Of a DNA stretch of 64,000 bases, positions 24,232 to 32,478 are shown one piece after another. The stretch comes from SLRI01 sp964460465 (GTDB lineage: Bacteria; Pseudomonadota; Alphaproteobacteria; Geminicoccales; Geminicoccaceae). Position numbers and translations under genes: made by a program. The stretch spans positions 4,789 to 68,788 of the forward strand of contig CAYWSB010000008.1 in the NCBI GenBank assembly GCA_964460465.1, given 5' to 3'. The notes beneath the pieces were generated by a model, which was given only the letters and a program-made list of their open reading frames with translations, did not search any database and was not told the origin of the DNA. Numbering within the stretch: position 1 is the stretch's first letter; each line of letters starts with the position of its first letter.

Positions 24232-25023
24232 CTAGACGAGAAGCTCGGTGAGCTCGTCGATCGAGGTGTCGCGCTTCATGATGTCGGCGATCTTCTCGCC
24301 TCTCGCCATCGCCACGATGCGGTCGGCGATCGGGAAGATGTGGTGCATGTTGTGGCTGATGAAGATGGAGCCGATGCCCTGGTCCTTCAGCGAGAGCACG
24401 TAGTCCAGCACCTTGTTGGTCTCCTTGACCGAGAGGTGGTTGGTCGGCTCGTCCAGGATCAGGAGCTTGGACTTGAAGTACATGGCGCGCGCGATGGCGA
24501 CCGACTGGCGCTGGCCGCCGGACAGCTCCTCGACCGGGGTCGACGGCGAGCGCTCGGTGAGGTCGATATTGGTCAAGGAGCGGGTCGCATGGTCGACCAT
24601 GGTGCGCTGGTCCATGATCCCGATCGGGCCGATCCGGAACCGGGTCAGGGGCTCGCGGCCGATGAACATGTTCCGGGCGATCGACATGGCCGGGACCATC
24701 GCCGTGTACTGGTAGATGGTCTCGATGCCGAGCGCCATCGCCTCCCTGGGGGTGCGAAGCTGGACCTCCCTGCCCTCGATGAAGATCCGCCCGCCGTCGG
24801 GCGGGTGCGCGCCCGAGAGCACCTTGATCAGGGTCGACTTGCCGGCCCCGTTGTCGCCAACCAGCCCGACGATCTCGCCGCTCTCGGCGTGGAAGTCGAC
24901 GTTGATGAGCGCGTGCACGCCGCCGTACCACTTCTCCAGGCCCTCGCAGCGGATCAGTGCATCGGGGCTCGGCTGGACGAAGCGGTCCTTCGGCAGGACG
25001 TGCTCGTGGAGGATCTCTGCCAC
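24232..25023 (-). CDS. CUT2-type sugar ABC transporter ATP-binding protein (FrcA-like)
   Basis: The protein has 263 residues and a single nucleotide-binding domain, unlike the duplicated RbsA type. Motifs are Walker A GDNGAGKS, Q-loop IYQYTAMVP, signature LSGGQRQS, Walker B LLILDEPTN and H-loop FISHNMHH, all intact. Single-domain ATPases of this type, such as FrcA, are typical of alphaproteobacterial fructose/mannose/ribose-type importers. The permease and binding protein genes lie directly upstream on the same strand. Confidence 0.92.
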   Translation of the reverse strand: MAEILHEHVLPKDRFVQPSPDALIRCEGLEKWYGGVHALINVDFHAESGEIVGLVGDNGAGKSTLIKVLSGAHPPDGGRIFIEGREVQLRTPREAMALGIETIYQYTAMVPAMSIARNMFIGREPLTRFRIGPIGIMDQRTMVDHATRSLTNIDLTERSPSTPVEELSGGQRQSVAIARAMYFKSKLLILDEPTNHLSVKETNKVLDYVLSLKDQGIGSIFISHNMHHIFPIADRIVAMARGEKIADIMKRDTSIDELTELLV

Positions 25024-25036
25024 GGCTCCCCCTCCC

Positions 25037-25996
25037 CTAGTGCATGCGCCGGGCGCGGTTGCGCACCCAGATGTTCAAGATGACGGCGGTGATGGTCAAC
25101 GCCCCGATCGCGAACCGGAACCAGTTGGCGTCGACGCGGGCCATGACCAGGCCGTTGTCGATGACCCGGATCAGGGCGGTGCCGACGATGAAGCCGATCA
25201 TCGAGCCGATGCCGCCGGTCAGGGCCGTGCCGCCGATCACCGCGGCGGCGATCGCCTGCAGCTCGAGGCCCTCGCCGAGCGACGGCAGGGCCGAGCGCAG
25301 CCGGAAGGTGGTGATCATTCCGGCGAAGCCGGCCATGAAGCTGCAGAGCATGAAGCAGGCCATCTTCACCCGGCGGGTGTCGATGCCCATGTCGGCCGCC
25401 GCCTGCCGCTGGCCGCCCGTGGCGAAGATCCAGTTGCCGAGATTCGAGTAGTGCAGGGTGATGCCGAGGATGAGTGCGAAGCCCACGAACCAGAGCATCG
25501 AGCTGCGGAAGAGGCCGAGATCGGCGACGAAGACGGCCGTGGGCAGCTCGTTCGGGAAGGGTGGCGGAAAGCCGCCCGAGAGCACGGTGGCGAGCGAGCG
25601 CGCCATGAACAGCATGCCGAGCGTGGTGACGAAGCTCGGGATGTTGAAGGTGAGCGTGATCCAGCCGTTGACGTAGCCGACGGCGAGCGCCGCCACGAAG
25701 CCCAGCGCCATGGCGACATAGGGATCGAAGCCCCAGCGCCCGACGGCGACGACGATGACCATGGGCACCAGCGCGAAGACCGAGCCGACCGAGAGGTCGA
25801 ACTCGCCCGCGATCATCAGGATGCCCACGCCGAGCGCGATGATGCCGAGCTCGGGCAGCGCAAAGAGCAGCACCCGCGTGTTGGCATAGGTGGCGAACTG
25901 CGGGGCGTAGAGGGTGAAGCCCAGGATGACCACGGCCAGCATGACCAGGGCCGTGATCTCGGGTCGCGAGAGGAGCGCCTTGAAAGCCCGCTGCAT
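25037..25996 (-). CDS. CUT2-type sugar ABC transporter permease
   Basis: The protein has 319 residues with about nine hydrophobic segments (ITALVMLAVVILGFTLY, LGIIALGVGILMIAGEFDLS, VMARVDANWFRFAIGALTIT). The family marker GEFDLSVGS and the loop ATGGQRQAAADMGIDTRRVK for ATPase coupling are present. It forms the inner-membrane channel, probably as a homodimer. I start at the ATG at 25996 (MQRAFKALLSRPE). The open frame upstream to 26107 would intrude on the binding protein gene and is GC-rich filler. Confidence 0.92.
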   Translation of the reverse strand: MQRAFKALLSRPEITALVMLAVVILGFTLYAPQFATYANTRVLLFALPELGIIALGVGILMIAGEFDLSVGSVFALVPMVIVVAVGRWGFDPYVAMALGFVAALAVGYVNGWITLTFNIPSFVTTLGMLFMARSLATVLSGGFPPPFPNELPTAVFVADLGLFRSSMLWFVGFALILGITLHYSNLGNWIFATGGQRQAAADMGIDTRRVKMACFMLCSFMAGFAGMITTFRLRSALPSLGEGLELQAIAAAVIGGTALTGGIGSMIGFIVGTALIRVIDNGLVMARVDANWFRFAIGALTITAVILNIWVRNRARRMH

Positions 25997-26063
25997 CGAT
26001 AGCCCCGGCAGAGCCGCCGGGCCGCGCGACGCGCGCGGCCCGGCGTGTCGCGTCAAGATGTGG

Positions 26064-27029
26064 TCAGCGGATGCCTTGCGCGGACAGCTCGAGCAGGGCG
26101 TCGACATCGTCCGGATAGATCATCGCCTTGCCGGTATCGATGGTGAACGGCGGGAACCGGTAGGTGTTGAGCAGGTGGAGCTGGATGATCGGGTAGTAGC
26201 CCTGCAGGTAGGGCTGCTGGTCGACCGTCACCTGGATGAAGTCGTTGCCCATCTCCTCCATGACCACCGGCACGAGGTCGAAGCCGGCGAGCAGCGGATC
26301 GCCGGCCTCGCGGCCGAGGTCGCGCATCGAGACGGCGACGCCGGCCATCCAGTAGCCGGTGTCGAAATAGGCGGTGGTCGGCGTCGACTGCAGGTAGGCG
26401 GCGACGCGCGAGCCCACGGCCGAGAGGTCGAGGCCGGCATCGATCCGCTCGAAGGTGATCTCGCGGTCCGGGTTGGCGGCGGCGTACTCCTCCACGAAGC
26501 GCTGGATGCCGGCGGCGCGCTGCTCGGACCAGACCTGGCCCGGGCCGTTGACGCCGATCAGCACGTGGATCGGGCCCTCGGCGGGGAAGTTGGCCGACTG
26601 CGCCTGGGCCAGCTCGTAGCCGGCGACCTCGAGGTCCTGGCCGACATAGGCGAGCCGGAAGGCGCCATCGGGATGGTCGACATTGCTGGCGATGATCGGG
26701 ATGCCGGCCTCGGTCGCCCGGGTCAGCGCCTCGTCGAAGATGTTGCCGCCGGCGAAGGTGTTGATGATCCCGTCCGGGTTCTGGGCGATCGCCGCCTCGA
26801 GGTTGTTCAACTGCTCCTGGAAGTTGCCGTCCTGCTGCAGGAACACGAGCTGGCAATCGGCCGAGATCAGGGCGCAGGCATCGTCCATGCCGCGCTTGAC
26901 CGCCTGCCAGAAGACGTTGGTGGGTGTCGAATGCATCAGATAGGTGTAGCGTTCCTGCGCCGTCGCGGCGCCGCTGCCGAGGGTGATCGCCATGGCGGCC
27001 ACGCCGCCCATGAGCGCGAGCTTGCGCAT
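26064..27029 (-). CDS. Periplasmic sugar-binding protein of the CUT2 importer
   Basis: The protein has 321 residues. A Sec signal peptide (MRKLALMGGVAAMAITLGSG, cleavage near ATAQ-ERY) is followed by a type I periplasmic binding fold: YLMHSTPTNVFWQAVKRGMD, NPDGIINTFAG, GIPIIASNVDHPDG and QQPYLQGYYPIIQLHL. It delivers the sugar to the permease encoded 67 bp downstream. It is the first gene of the importer operon. The 141-bp gap to the divergent VOC gene holds a candidate regulator site. Confidence 0.92.
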   Translation of the reverse strand: MRKLALMGGVAAMAITLGSGAATAQERYTYLMHSTPTNVFWQAVKRGMDDACALISADCQLVFLQQDGNFQEQLNNLEAAIAQNPDGIINTFAGGNIFDEALTRATEAGIPIIASNVDHPDGAFRLAYVGQDLEVAGYELAQAQSANFPAEGPIHVLIGVNGPGQVWSEQRAAGIQRFVEEYAAANPDREITFERIDAGLDLSAVGSRVAAYLQSTPTTAYFDTGYWMAGVAVSMRDLGREAGDPLLAGFDLVPVVMEEMGNDFIQVTVDQQPYLQGYYPIIQLHLLNTYRFPPFTIDTGKAMIYPDDVDALLELSAQGIR

Positions 27030-27106
27030 CCCTGTTCCTCCCTAGTCGTGCCAGCCTGATCGGCTCGGGGCGGAAAGCTACGCGGCCGGGCGCGGTGCTG
27101 CAAGGA

Positions 27107-27125
27107 TAGATCGTATGATAGGACG
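27107..27125. promoter_or_regulatory. Candidate GntR operator in the divergent SBP/VOC promoter
   Basis: The segment TAGATCGTATGATAGGACG contains the imperfect palindrome ATC-GTAT-GAT in the only AT-richer stretch of the 141-bp divergent gap. Its shape and place suit an FCD-type GntR regulator such as the one encoded at 22688-23440. This is a weak, inferred site. Confidence 0.28.
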
Positions 27126-27170
27126 AATGCCGCCGGCTTCCCCGGCGGCGACAGCAGGAGGGAGCCGCTG

Positions 27171-27566
27171 ATGCTGAGCCACGTGACCATCGGCACCGAC
27201 GACCTGGAGCGGGCCAAGGCGTTCTACGACCGGGTGATCGCCACGCTGGGGATCGGCTGCATCGTCGACGAGCCCGACCACGGCCTCGTCGGCTATGCGG
27301 CCGGCCCGGAGACGACACCACAGGTCTATCTGATCCGCCCGATCGATGGGCGGCCGGCCACTGTCGGCAACGGCCAGACCTTCGCCTTCCTCGCACCGGA
27401 CCGGGCCACCGTGCGGGCGTTCCACGCGGCGGCGCTCGCCGCCGGCGGGACCTGCGAGGGGCCGCCCGGGCTGCGGCCGCATTATCACCCCGATTATTAC
27501 GGCGGCTATGTCCGCGATCCCGACGGGCACAAGCTCGCCTGCGTCTGCCATCGGCCCGATACCTGA
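27171..27566 (+). CDS. VOC (glyoxalase/bleomycin resistance) family protein
   Basis: The protein has 131 residues. The vicinal-oxygen-chelate pattern is clear: LSHVTIGTDDLERAKAFYDRV at the N terminus (metal His), LIRPIDGRPATVGNGQTFAF, and GGYVRDPDGHKLACVCH with the final Asp-Pro-Asp-Gly-His-Lys block. Such proteins act as dioxygenases, isomerases or glutathione transferases. The substrate here is unknown. It starts a two-gene plus-strand unit with the lactonase, divergent from the sugar importer. An AGGAGGGAG ribosome-binding site precedes the ATG. Confidence 0.88.
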   Translation: MLSHVTIGTDDLERAKAFYDRVIATLGIGCIVDEPDHGLVGYAAGPETTPQVYLIRPIDGRPATVGNGQTFAFLAPDRATVRAFHAAALAAGGTCEGPPGLRPHYHPDYYGGYVRDPDGHKLACVCHRPDT

Positions 27567-27645
27567 ACGCCGGATTGCATCGGGCGCGGCCGGCCGGCAT
27601 AGTCCGCGCCCACGAAGACAAGAAAAAGACAGGGGGCGCGGGAGC

Positions 27646-28566
27646 ATGCGGATCGAGATCGCGGTCGACGCCCGTGACGGCGTCGGCGAGGGGCCGTTCT
27701 GGGACGACATCGAGAACGAGCTCTGGTGGGTCGACATCTCCGGCAAGCGGCTGCATCGCTGGCGGCCGGCCACGGGCGACCGGCAGGACTGGCCGCTCGC
27801 CGATTTCGCCTCGGCCGTGGTGCTGCGCGAGAAGGGCAAGGGGCTCCTGCTGGCAATGCGCGACGGGCTCTACTTCATGGACCCGGCGACCGGGGCGCGC
27901 ACGCTGTTCGTCCGGCACGAGCCCGACCGGCCCGACAACCGCACCAACGAGGCCAAGTGCGCGCCGGACGGCAGCTTCTGGGTGGGCACGATGCAGAACA
28001 ACCTGCACCCGGACGGCACCGCCAAGCCGATGACCGGCTCGACCGGCGCCCTCTACCGGGTGCGCCACGACGGCGGCGTCACCCGCGAGGTGGACGGAGT
28101 CGGGCTGAGCAACACCCTGGCCTGGACCCATGGCGGCAAGACCCTGCTGTTCGCCGACACGGCGACGGGGGTGATCCGGGCCTTCGAGGTGACGGCCGAC
28201 GGTCGGCTCGGCGTCGCCTGCGTCTTCAACAACGGCGCCTGGGACGGCACCGACGGGGGCGAGAAGCTCCCGGGCTACTGCGACGGCTCGGCGATCGACG
28301 CCGAGGGCCATTTGTGGAACGCCCGCTTCGCCGGCTCTTGCCTGATCCGCTTCAGGCCCGACGGGACGGTCGACCGGCGGATCGAGCTGCCGGTCACCAA
28401 CCCCACCTCCTGCTGTTTCGGCGGCCCGGGCCTCGGCACCCTCTACGTCACCTCCGCGCGCCACGGCCTGGACGCGGCAGAGCTGGCGCGGAATCCGCAC
28501 GAGGGCGCGGTGCTCGCCATCGAGACCGGCATCACCGGCACCCCGTCGGTCCGCTTCGCCGGCTGA
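27646..28566 (+). CDS. SMP-30/gluconolactonase family sugar lactonase
   Basis: The protein has 306 residues and a six-bladed propeller. The metal ligands and catalytic residues are in place: GEGPFWDD (Glu), NRTNEAKCAPDGSFWVGTM (Asn), GLSNTLAWT (Asn) and CDGSAIDAEGHLWNARF (catalytic Asp). It would hydrolyse the aldonolactone made by the SDR to the acid used by the dehydratase, so it fills the second step of the oxidative sugar route. A GGGAG ribosome-binding site lies close to the ATG at 27646. Frames upstream are not protein-like. Confidence 0.9.
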   Translation: MRIEIAVDARDGVGEGPFWDDIENELWWVDISGKRLHRWRPATGDRQDWPLADFASAVVLREKGKGLLLAMRDGLYFMDPATGARTLFVRHEPDRPDNRTNEAKCAPDGSFWVGTMQNNLHPDGTAKPMTGSTGALYRVRHDGGVTREVDGVGLSNTLAWTHGGKTLLFADTATGVIRAFEVTADGRLGVACVFNNGAWDGTDGGEKLPGYCDGSAIDAEGHLWNARFAGSCLIRFRPDGTVDRRIELPVTNPTSCCFGGPGLGTLYVTSARHGLDAAELARNPHEGAVLAIETGITGTPSVRFAG

Positions 28567-28953
28567 CCTGAGCCGACAGCCTCGAGAACAATCGGCGCGA
28601 CCCGCCGGCGGTGTCGCGCGGTACCAGGGTGCGCGGCGTGGCGGGCGCGGGTCGGCTGCCCCATCGCCGACCGGCGCCCCCTGCGCGGCCGCCGGCGCAC
28701 CGAGAGCGCGCCGCGCCCATCATCCATCACGCGATAATTGAAATAACCGTAAAGCATTATAGTTGAGTACGCGCCCTGTTGATATTTTGTTAATGTAGCC
28801 AAAAAGCACTGGCAGCCCAACGCGTTCTAACATAGGATTAACAGTGCGGCCCGGTGTTCTCGTATTCGGGCTGTTTGTGCGGGATTCTGACAAGAAGATC
28901 GGCACGAGCACCGCAGAACGGCTCGGCCGGTAGGGCGGACCGGAGAGTTGGGC
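28567..28953 (+). promoter_or_regulatory. 387-bp gap with AT-rich leader of the exopolysaccharide locus
   Basis: Apart from the hairpin near its left end, this gap holds no convincing gene. Positions about 28725-28850 are distinctly AT-rich against a very GC-rich background (TTGAAA at 28738, TATAGT at 28758, TTGATATTTTGTTAATG at 28779). This is probably the promoter and regulator-binding region of the sugar transferase gene. I could not fix a -35/-10 pair with normal spacing. Confidence 0.45.
28595..28619 (+). terminator. Hairpin after the lactonase gene
   Basis: GCGCGAC (28595-28601) pairs with GTCGCGC (28613-28619) around the palindromic CCGCCGGCGG, starting 28 nt after the stop. There is no T-run, so it is a terminator-like hairpin rather than a proven terminator. 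Confidence 0.4.
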
Positions 28954-30381
28954 ATGCAAACCATGATGGCCAAGGCGCAAGGATTGCGCCCGCAGATCGC
29001 AATCGCAGCGCTCGAGCCTTGGCAGCGGCCGTTGAGCATCGGCCTCAGGATCGGCGACGTGCTGGCCGTTGCGGGCACCGGCATCGTCACGCTGCACATC
29101 CGCACCATCGACGGTGCCATTCTCGTCCCGCAGTTTTTGGCATTGACGCTCGGCGTGCTGTTCGCGGCCCAGTGCCTGGCGCTCGCCGGGTGCTACGACG
29201 TCAAGAGCATCGACCAGCTGACCACCCAGCTGTCCAAGGCGCTGTTCGGCTGGGCCGCGGCCTTCGGCTGCATGCTCGCCGTGCTCTACATGATCAAGAT
29301 GATCGAGCCGGTCTCGCGGCTGTGGAGCATCAGCTGGTTCGTCACCGCGCTCGCGGCGCTGATCGCCCTGCGCTGCATCGGCAAGTACTGGATCGTGCAG
29401 GCGCGCGAGAGCGGCGCCTTCCTGCGCAACGTGGCGATCGTCCGCGAGCCGCAAGTACCGATCGACCGCATCCTCGACGGCATCGGCGCCGACCCCTCGC
29501 TGCTGCCGCTGGCCGACATCGTCGTCGACCTCGACACGGCCGACCAGGTCGAGGACGTGATCCGGCAGGTCCGCGCGCTCGACGGTGCGGAGCAGCTGCT
29601 GCTCGTCTGCAGCACCCACAACAGCCGGGCGCTCAACCGCATCGTCAAGGGGCTTCGCCACCTCCCGCTCGAGATCAACCTCGTCTCGAGCCCGATCGAC
29701 GGCGAGGTGCCGCTGATCTCGCTGCGCGCGGTGGGCTCGCTGCCCGCGACCGTGCTGCTCGAGCGGCCGCAGGCGGGACCGCTGTCCTTGCAGAAGGAGA
29801 TCTTCGACCGGGTGGTCGCCTTCTGCCTGCTGGTGTTTGTCGCCCCGCTGCTCGCCGTGATCGCGATCGCCGTCAAGCTCGACAGCCGCGGCCCGGTGCT
29901 CTACCGGCAGGGCCGCCTCGGCTTCAACCGCGAGCAGTTCGAGGTGCTCAAGTTCCGGACGATGCGGACCGAGCACTGCGATGCGCCGGGTGCCACCTCG
30001 GTTCGTCAGGCGACCCGCGACGACGACCGGGTGACCCGGGTCGGCCGGTTCCTGCGGCGGAGCAGCCTCGACGAGCTGCCGCAGCTCTTCAACGTGTTGC
30101 GCGGCGACATGTCGCTGGTCGGCCCGCGGCCGCACGCTGTCGCCCATGACCGGCATTACGCCGAGCTCATCGACGGCTATCTCGGGCGGCATCGGGTCAA
30201 GCCCGGGATCACCGGGTGGGCCCAGGTCAACGGCTATCGCGGCGAGACCCGGACGCTCGAGGACATGCGCCGACGGATCGAGCTCGACCTCCAGTACATC
30301 GACAACTGGTCGCTCGGCCTCGACCTCAAGATCCTGCTGCGCACGCCGATGGCCGGCTTCGTCCACGAGAATGCCTACTAG
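28954..30381 (+). CDS. Undecaprenyl-phosphate sugar phosphotransferase (exopolysaccharide initiation)
   Basis: The protein has 475 residues. Four N-terminal membrane segments (about 35-125) and a Rossmann-like CoA-binding-3 region precede a C-terminal bacterial sugar transferase domain: KEIFDRVVAFCLLVFVAPLL, RQGRLGFNREQFEVLKFRTM, LRRSSLDELPQLFNVLRGDMSLVGPRP, and KPGITGWAQVNGYRGET. It belongs to the WcaJ/ExoY group that moves a sugar-1-phosphate to undecaprenyl phosphate. The ATG at 28954 has GGAGAG 6 nt upstream; a TTG at 28948 is less likely. It is the first gene of the polysaccharide locus. Confidence 0.93.
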   Translation: MQTMMAKAQGLRPQIAIAALEPWQRPLSIGLRIGDVLAVAGTGIVTLHIRTIDGAILVPQFLALTLGVLFAAQCLALAGCYDVKSIDQLTTQLSKALFGWAAAFGCMLAVLYMIKMIEPVSRLWSISWFVTALAALIALRCIGKYWIVQARESGAFLRNVAIVREPQVPIDRILDGIGADPSLLPLADIVVDLDTADQVEDVIRQVRALDGAEQLLLVCSTHNSRALNRIVKGLRHLPLEINLVSSPIDGEVPLISLRAVGSLPATVLLERPQAGPLSLQKEIFDRVVAFCLLVFVAPLLAVIAIAVKLDSRGPVLYRQGRLGFNREQFEVLKFRTMRTEHCDAPGATSVRQATRDDDRVTRVGRFLRRSSLDELPQLFNVLRGDMSLVGPRPHAVAHDRHYAELIDGYLGRHRVKPGITGWAQVNGYRGETRTLEDMRRRIELDLQYIDNWSLGLDLKILLRTPMAGFVHENAY

Positions 30382-30398
30382 CAGCCGGCACGGCCGCT

Positions 30399-30416
30399 GT
30401 GTCGCCGTGGCGACAC
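30399..30416 (+). terminator. Short hairpin after the sugar transferase gene
   Basis: GTGTCGCC and GGCGACAC form a perfect inverted repeat separated by GT, 18 nt after the stop. With loop constraints the stem is about 7 bp. No T-run follows. It could slow transcription or mark the mRNA end before the epimerase gene, which has its own AT-richer 100-bp leader. Confidence 0.35.
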
Positions 30417-30534
30417 CCGTCCGAGAACTAGTACCATGGGGTGCAGGGCGGCGGTCCAGAATGGTTGGCGACGCCATGAGTTGGTAATCTTGTCGTTAGG
30501 CGGACTTGCGTAATAGTTGATTGGTTGACTAGAC

Positions 30535-31512
30535 ATGCGCGCATTAGTTACAGGCGGGGCGGGGTTCGTCGGGCGACACTTGTGCCGCAGCCTGCTCGAC
30601 CGTGGCTTCGACGTCGTCTGCGTCGACCCGATCGTGCCGCGCACCGGCGGCCTGGCACCGGCGGACTGGCCGGCCGGCGACCCCTGCCGCGAGCGGGGCT
30701 TCACCTTTTTGGCCGAGGACTGCCGGAGCTGGTTCGCCCGCTCGAAGGCCGAGCCGTTCGACTACGCCTTCCACCTCGCCGCCATGGTCGGCGGGCGGCT
30801 GATGATCGACTACGAGCCCCTGGCCGTGGCCGAGGACCTCGCCATCGACGCCGGCTACTGGCGCTGGGCCGAGCACGCCAAGCCCAAGAAGTCGATCTAC
30901 TTCTCGTCGAGCGCCGCCTATCCGATCGGCCTGCAGCGCCACGAGGGCTATCGCCTGCTGCGCGAGGACGACATCGACTTCGCGGACTCGCTCGGCATGC
31001 CGGACATGACCTACGGCTGGGCGAAGCTCACCGGCGAGTATCTGAGCCGCCTGGCCCACTCGCGCTATGGCCTCAAGGTCGTCTGCTACCGGCCGTTCTC
31101 GGGCTACGGCGAGGACCAGGACCTGACCTACCCGTTCCCGGCGCTCACCAAGCGGATCCTCGAGCTCGAGGGCGACACCGTGACCGTCTGGGGCAGCGGC
31201 CGGCAGATGCGCGACTTCGTCCACATCGACGATTGCGTGCGCTGCGTGCTCGCCACCATGGACCAGATCGACGACGGCGCGGCCATCAACATCTCCTCGG
31301 GCCGTCTCACCTCCTTCTTCACCCTGGCCGAGCGCATCCTCGAGCGGGTCGGCAAGCGTGCCGCCGTGCAGGCCCTGGCGGACATGCCGGAAGGCGTGTT
31401 CGCGCGGGGCGGCGACACGACCCTGCAGGAGCGGCTCGGCTTCACCCCGGAAATCACGCTGGAGGAGGGCATCGACCGCGTCGCCGCGGCGCTGCGGCGC
31501 CAGGCGGGCTGA
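30535..31512 (+). CDS. NAD-dependent sugar epimerase/dehydratase
   Basis: The protein has 325 residues and is an extended SDR: NAD motif ALVTGGAGFVGRHLC, FHLAAMVGGR, SIYFSSSAAYP, the YGWAK catalytic Tyr/Lys and RPFSGYGEDQD. The overall pattern is closest to GDP-mannose 3,5-epimerase and UDP-glucose 4-epimerase relatives. It should make a nucleotide sugar for the polysaccharide. The ATG at 30535 begins right at the Rossmann strand (MRALVTGG). The nucleotide sugar cannot be fixed from sequence alone. Confidence 0.87.
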   Translation: MRALVTGGAGFVGRHLCRSLLDRGFDVVCVDPIVPRTGGLAPADWPAGDPCRERGFTFLAEDCRSWFARSKAEPFDYAFHLAAMVGGRLMIDYEPLAVAEDLAIDAGYWRWAEHAKPKKSIYFSSSAAYPIGLQRHEGYRLLREDDIDFADSLGMPDMTYGWAKLTGEYLSRLAHSRYGLKVVCYRPFSGYGEDQDLTYPFPALTKRILELEGDTVTVWGSGRQMRDFVHIDDCVRCVLATMDQIDDGAAINISSGRLTSFFTLAERILERVGKRAAVQALADMPEGVFARGGDTTLQERLGFTPEITLEEGIDRVAAALRRQAG

Positions 31513-31616
31513 GACGAGCGAGCGAACCATTTGGGGACCGCTGCCGGGAGCGCGCCGCCAGAGCCGCGGGCCGGCAGCCACGACGTGACGGCGGAAAAAA
31601 CCGGAGGAAACCAATC

Positions 31617-32429
31617 ATGGCCGAGGTGTTCGGCATCGACTTCTCGAATCGTGGCATGGACTCGCTGGTCCAGCTCTTGATGCGCGAGCCGGTTCCACCC
31701 GGCAGCGGCCCGTCGATGGTGGTCACGGCCAATATCGACCACGTCGTCAACCTGCTGCGCGACGGCCGGTTCCGGACGGCCTATCGCAGTGCGAAGCTCG
31801 CCACGGCCGACGGCTTCCCGGTCGCCCTCTATGCGCGGCTGCGCGGCGCCGACCTGCCCGGCCGGGTGCCCGGCCCCGACCTCTTCGCCGCCATGATGCC
31901 GCAGTTCGACCAGCGCCGCCACCGGCCGTTCTTCGTCGTCAGCCGCGCGCAAACCGGCGAGAAGCTCCGCGCCTGGCTCGTCGACCGCGGCTTTGCACCC
32001 GAGGCCGTGGGTGCGGTCTGCCCGCCCTTCGGCTTCGAGAAGGACCAGGCCTACTCGGCGGCGCTCGCCCGGCAGATCCGCGAGCACGGCACCACCCACC
32101 TCGTCATGGGCGTGGGCTCGCCCAAGTCCGAGCTCTGGCTCTACGACTGGCGGCAGGCGCTCGGCGACTGCTACGCCCTGGGCATCGGTGCCGGGATCGA
32201 CTTCTTCGTCGGCACGGAGGTGCGCGCACCGCAGTGGATGCAGGCGGTCGGCCTCGAGTGGTTCTGGCGCATGGCGCGCGAGCCCAGGCGGCTGGCGAAG
32301 CGCTACGCCATGGATGCGCTCTTGTTTCCCCTGGCGGTCTTCCGCGACGCCACCGGCCGCTGGGAGCTCGCCGCCGGCGAGCCGCCTGCCATGGGCTCGG
32401 GCCGCCACCGCCGCGCGCCGGCCCCTTGA
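31617..32429 (+). CDS. WecG/TagA/CpsF-family glycosyltransferase
   Basis: The protein has 270 residues and is a GT26-type protein with VTANIDHVVNLLRDGRFRTA, KLATADGFPVALYARLRG (catalytic Asp), PGPDLFAAM and HLVMGVGSPKSELWL. Family members add N-acetylmannosamine(uronic acid) or a related sugar to the lipid-linked first sugar. The ATG at 31617 follows a good GGAGG ribosome-binding site. The C-terminal basic tail (SGRHRRAPAP) may aid membrane contact. It lies between the epimerase and a GT4 gene. Confidence 0.9.
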   Translation: MAEVFGIDFSNRGMDSLVQLLMREPVPPGSGPSMVVTANIDHVVNLLRDGRFRTAYRSAKLATADGFPVALYARLRGADLPGRVPGPDLFAAMMPQFDQRRHRPFFVVSRAQTGEKLRAWLVDRGFAPEAVGAVCPPFGFEKDQAYSAALARQIREHGTTHLVMGVGSPKSELWLYDWRQALGDCYALGIGAGIDFFVGTEVRAPQWMQAVGLEWFWRMAREPRRLAKRYAMDALLFPLAVFRDATGRWELAAGEPPAMGSGRHRRAPAP

Positions 32430-32478
32430 GCGGCGGCGGCGCGCCCCGGCGCCCGTGCCCAGCCACGGTCGAGGCTGA

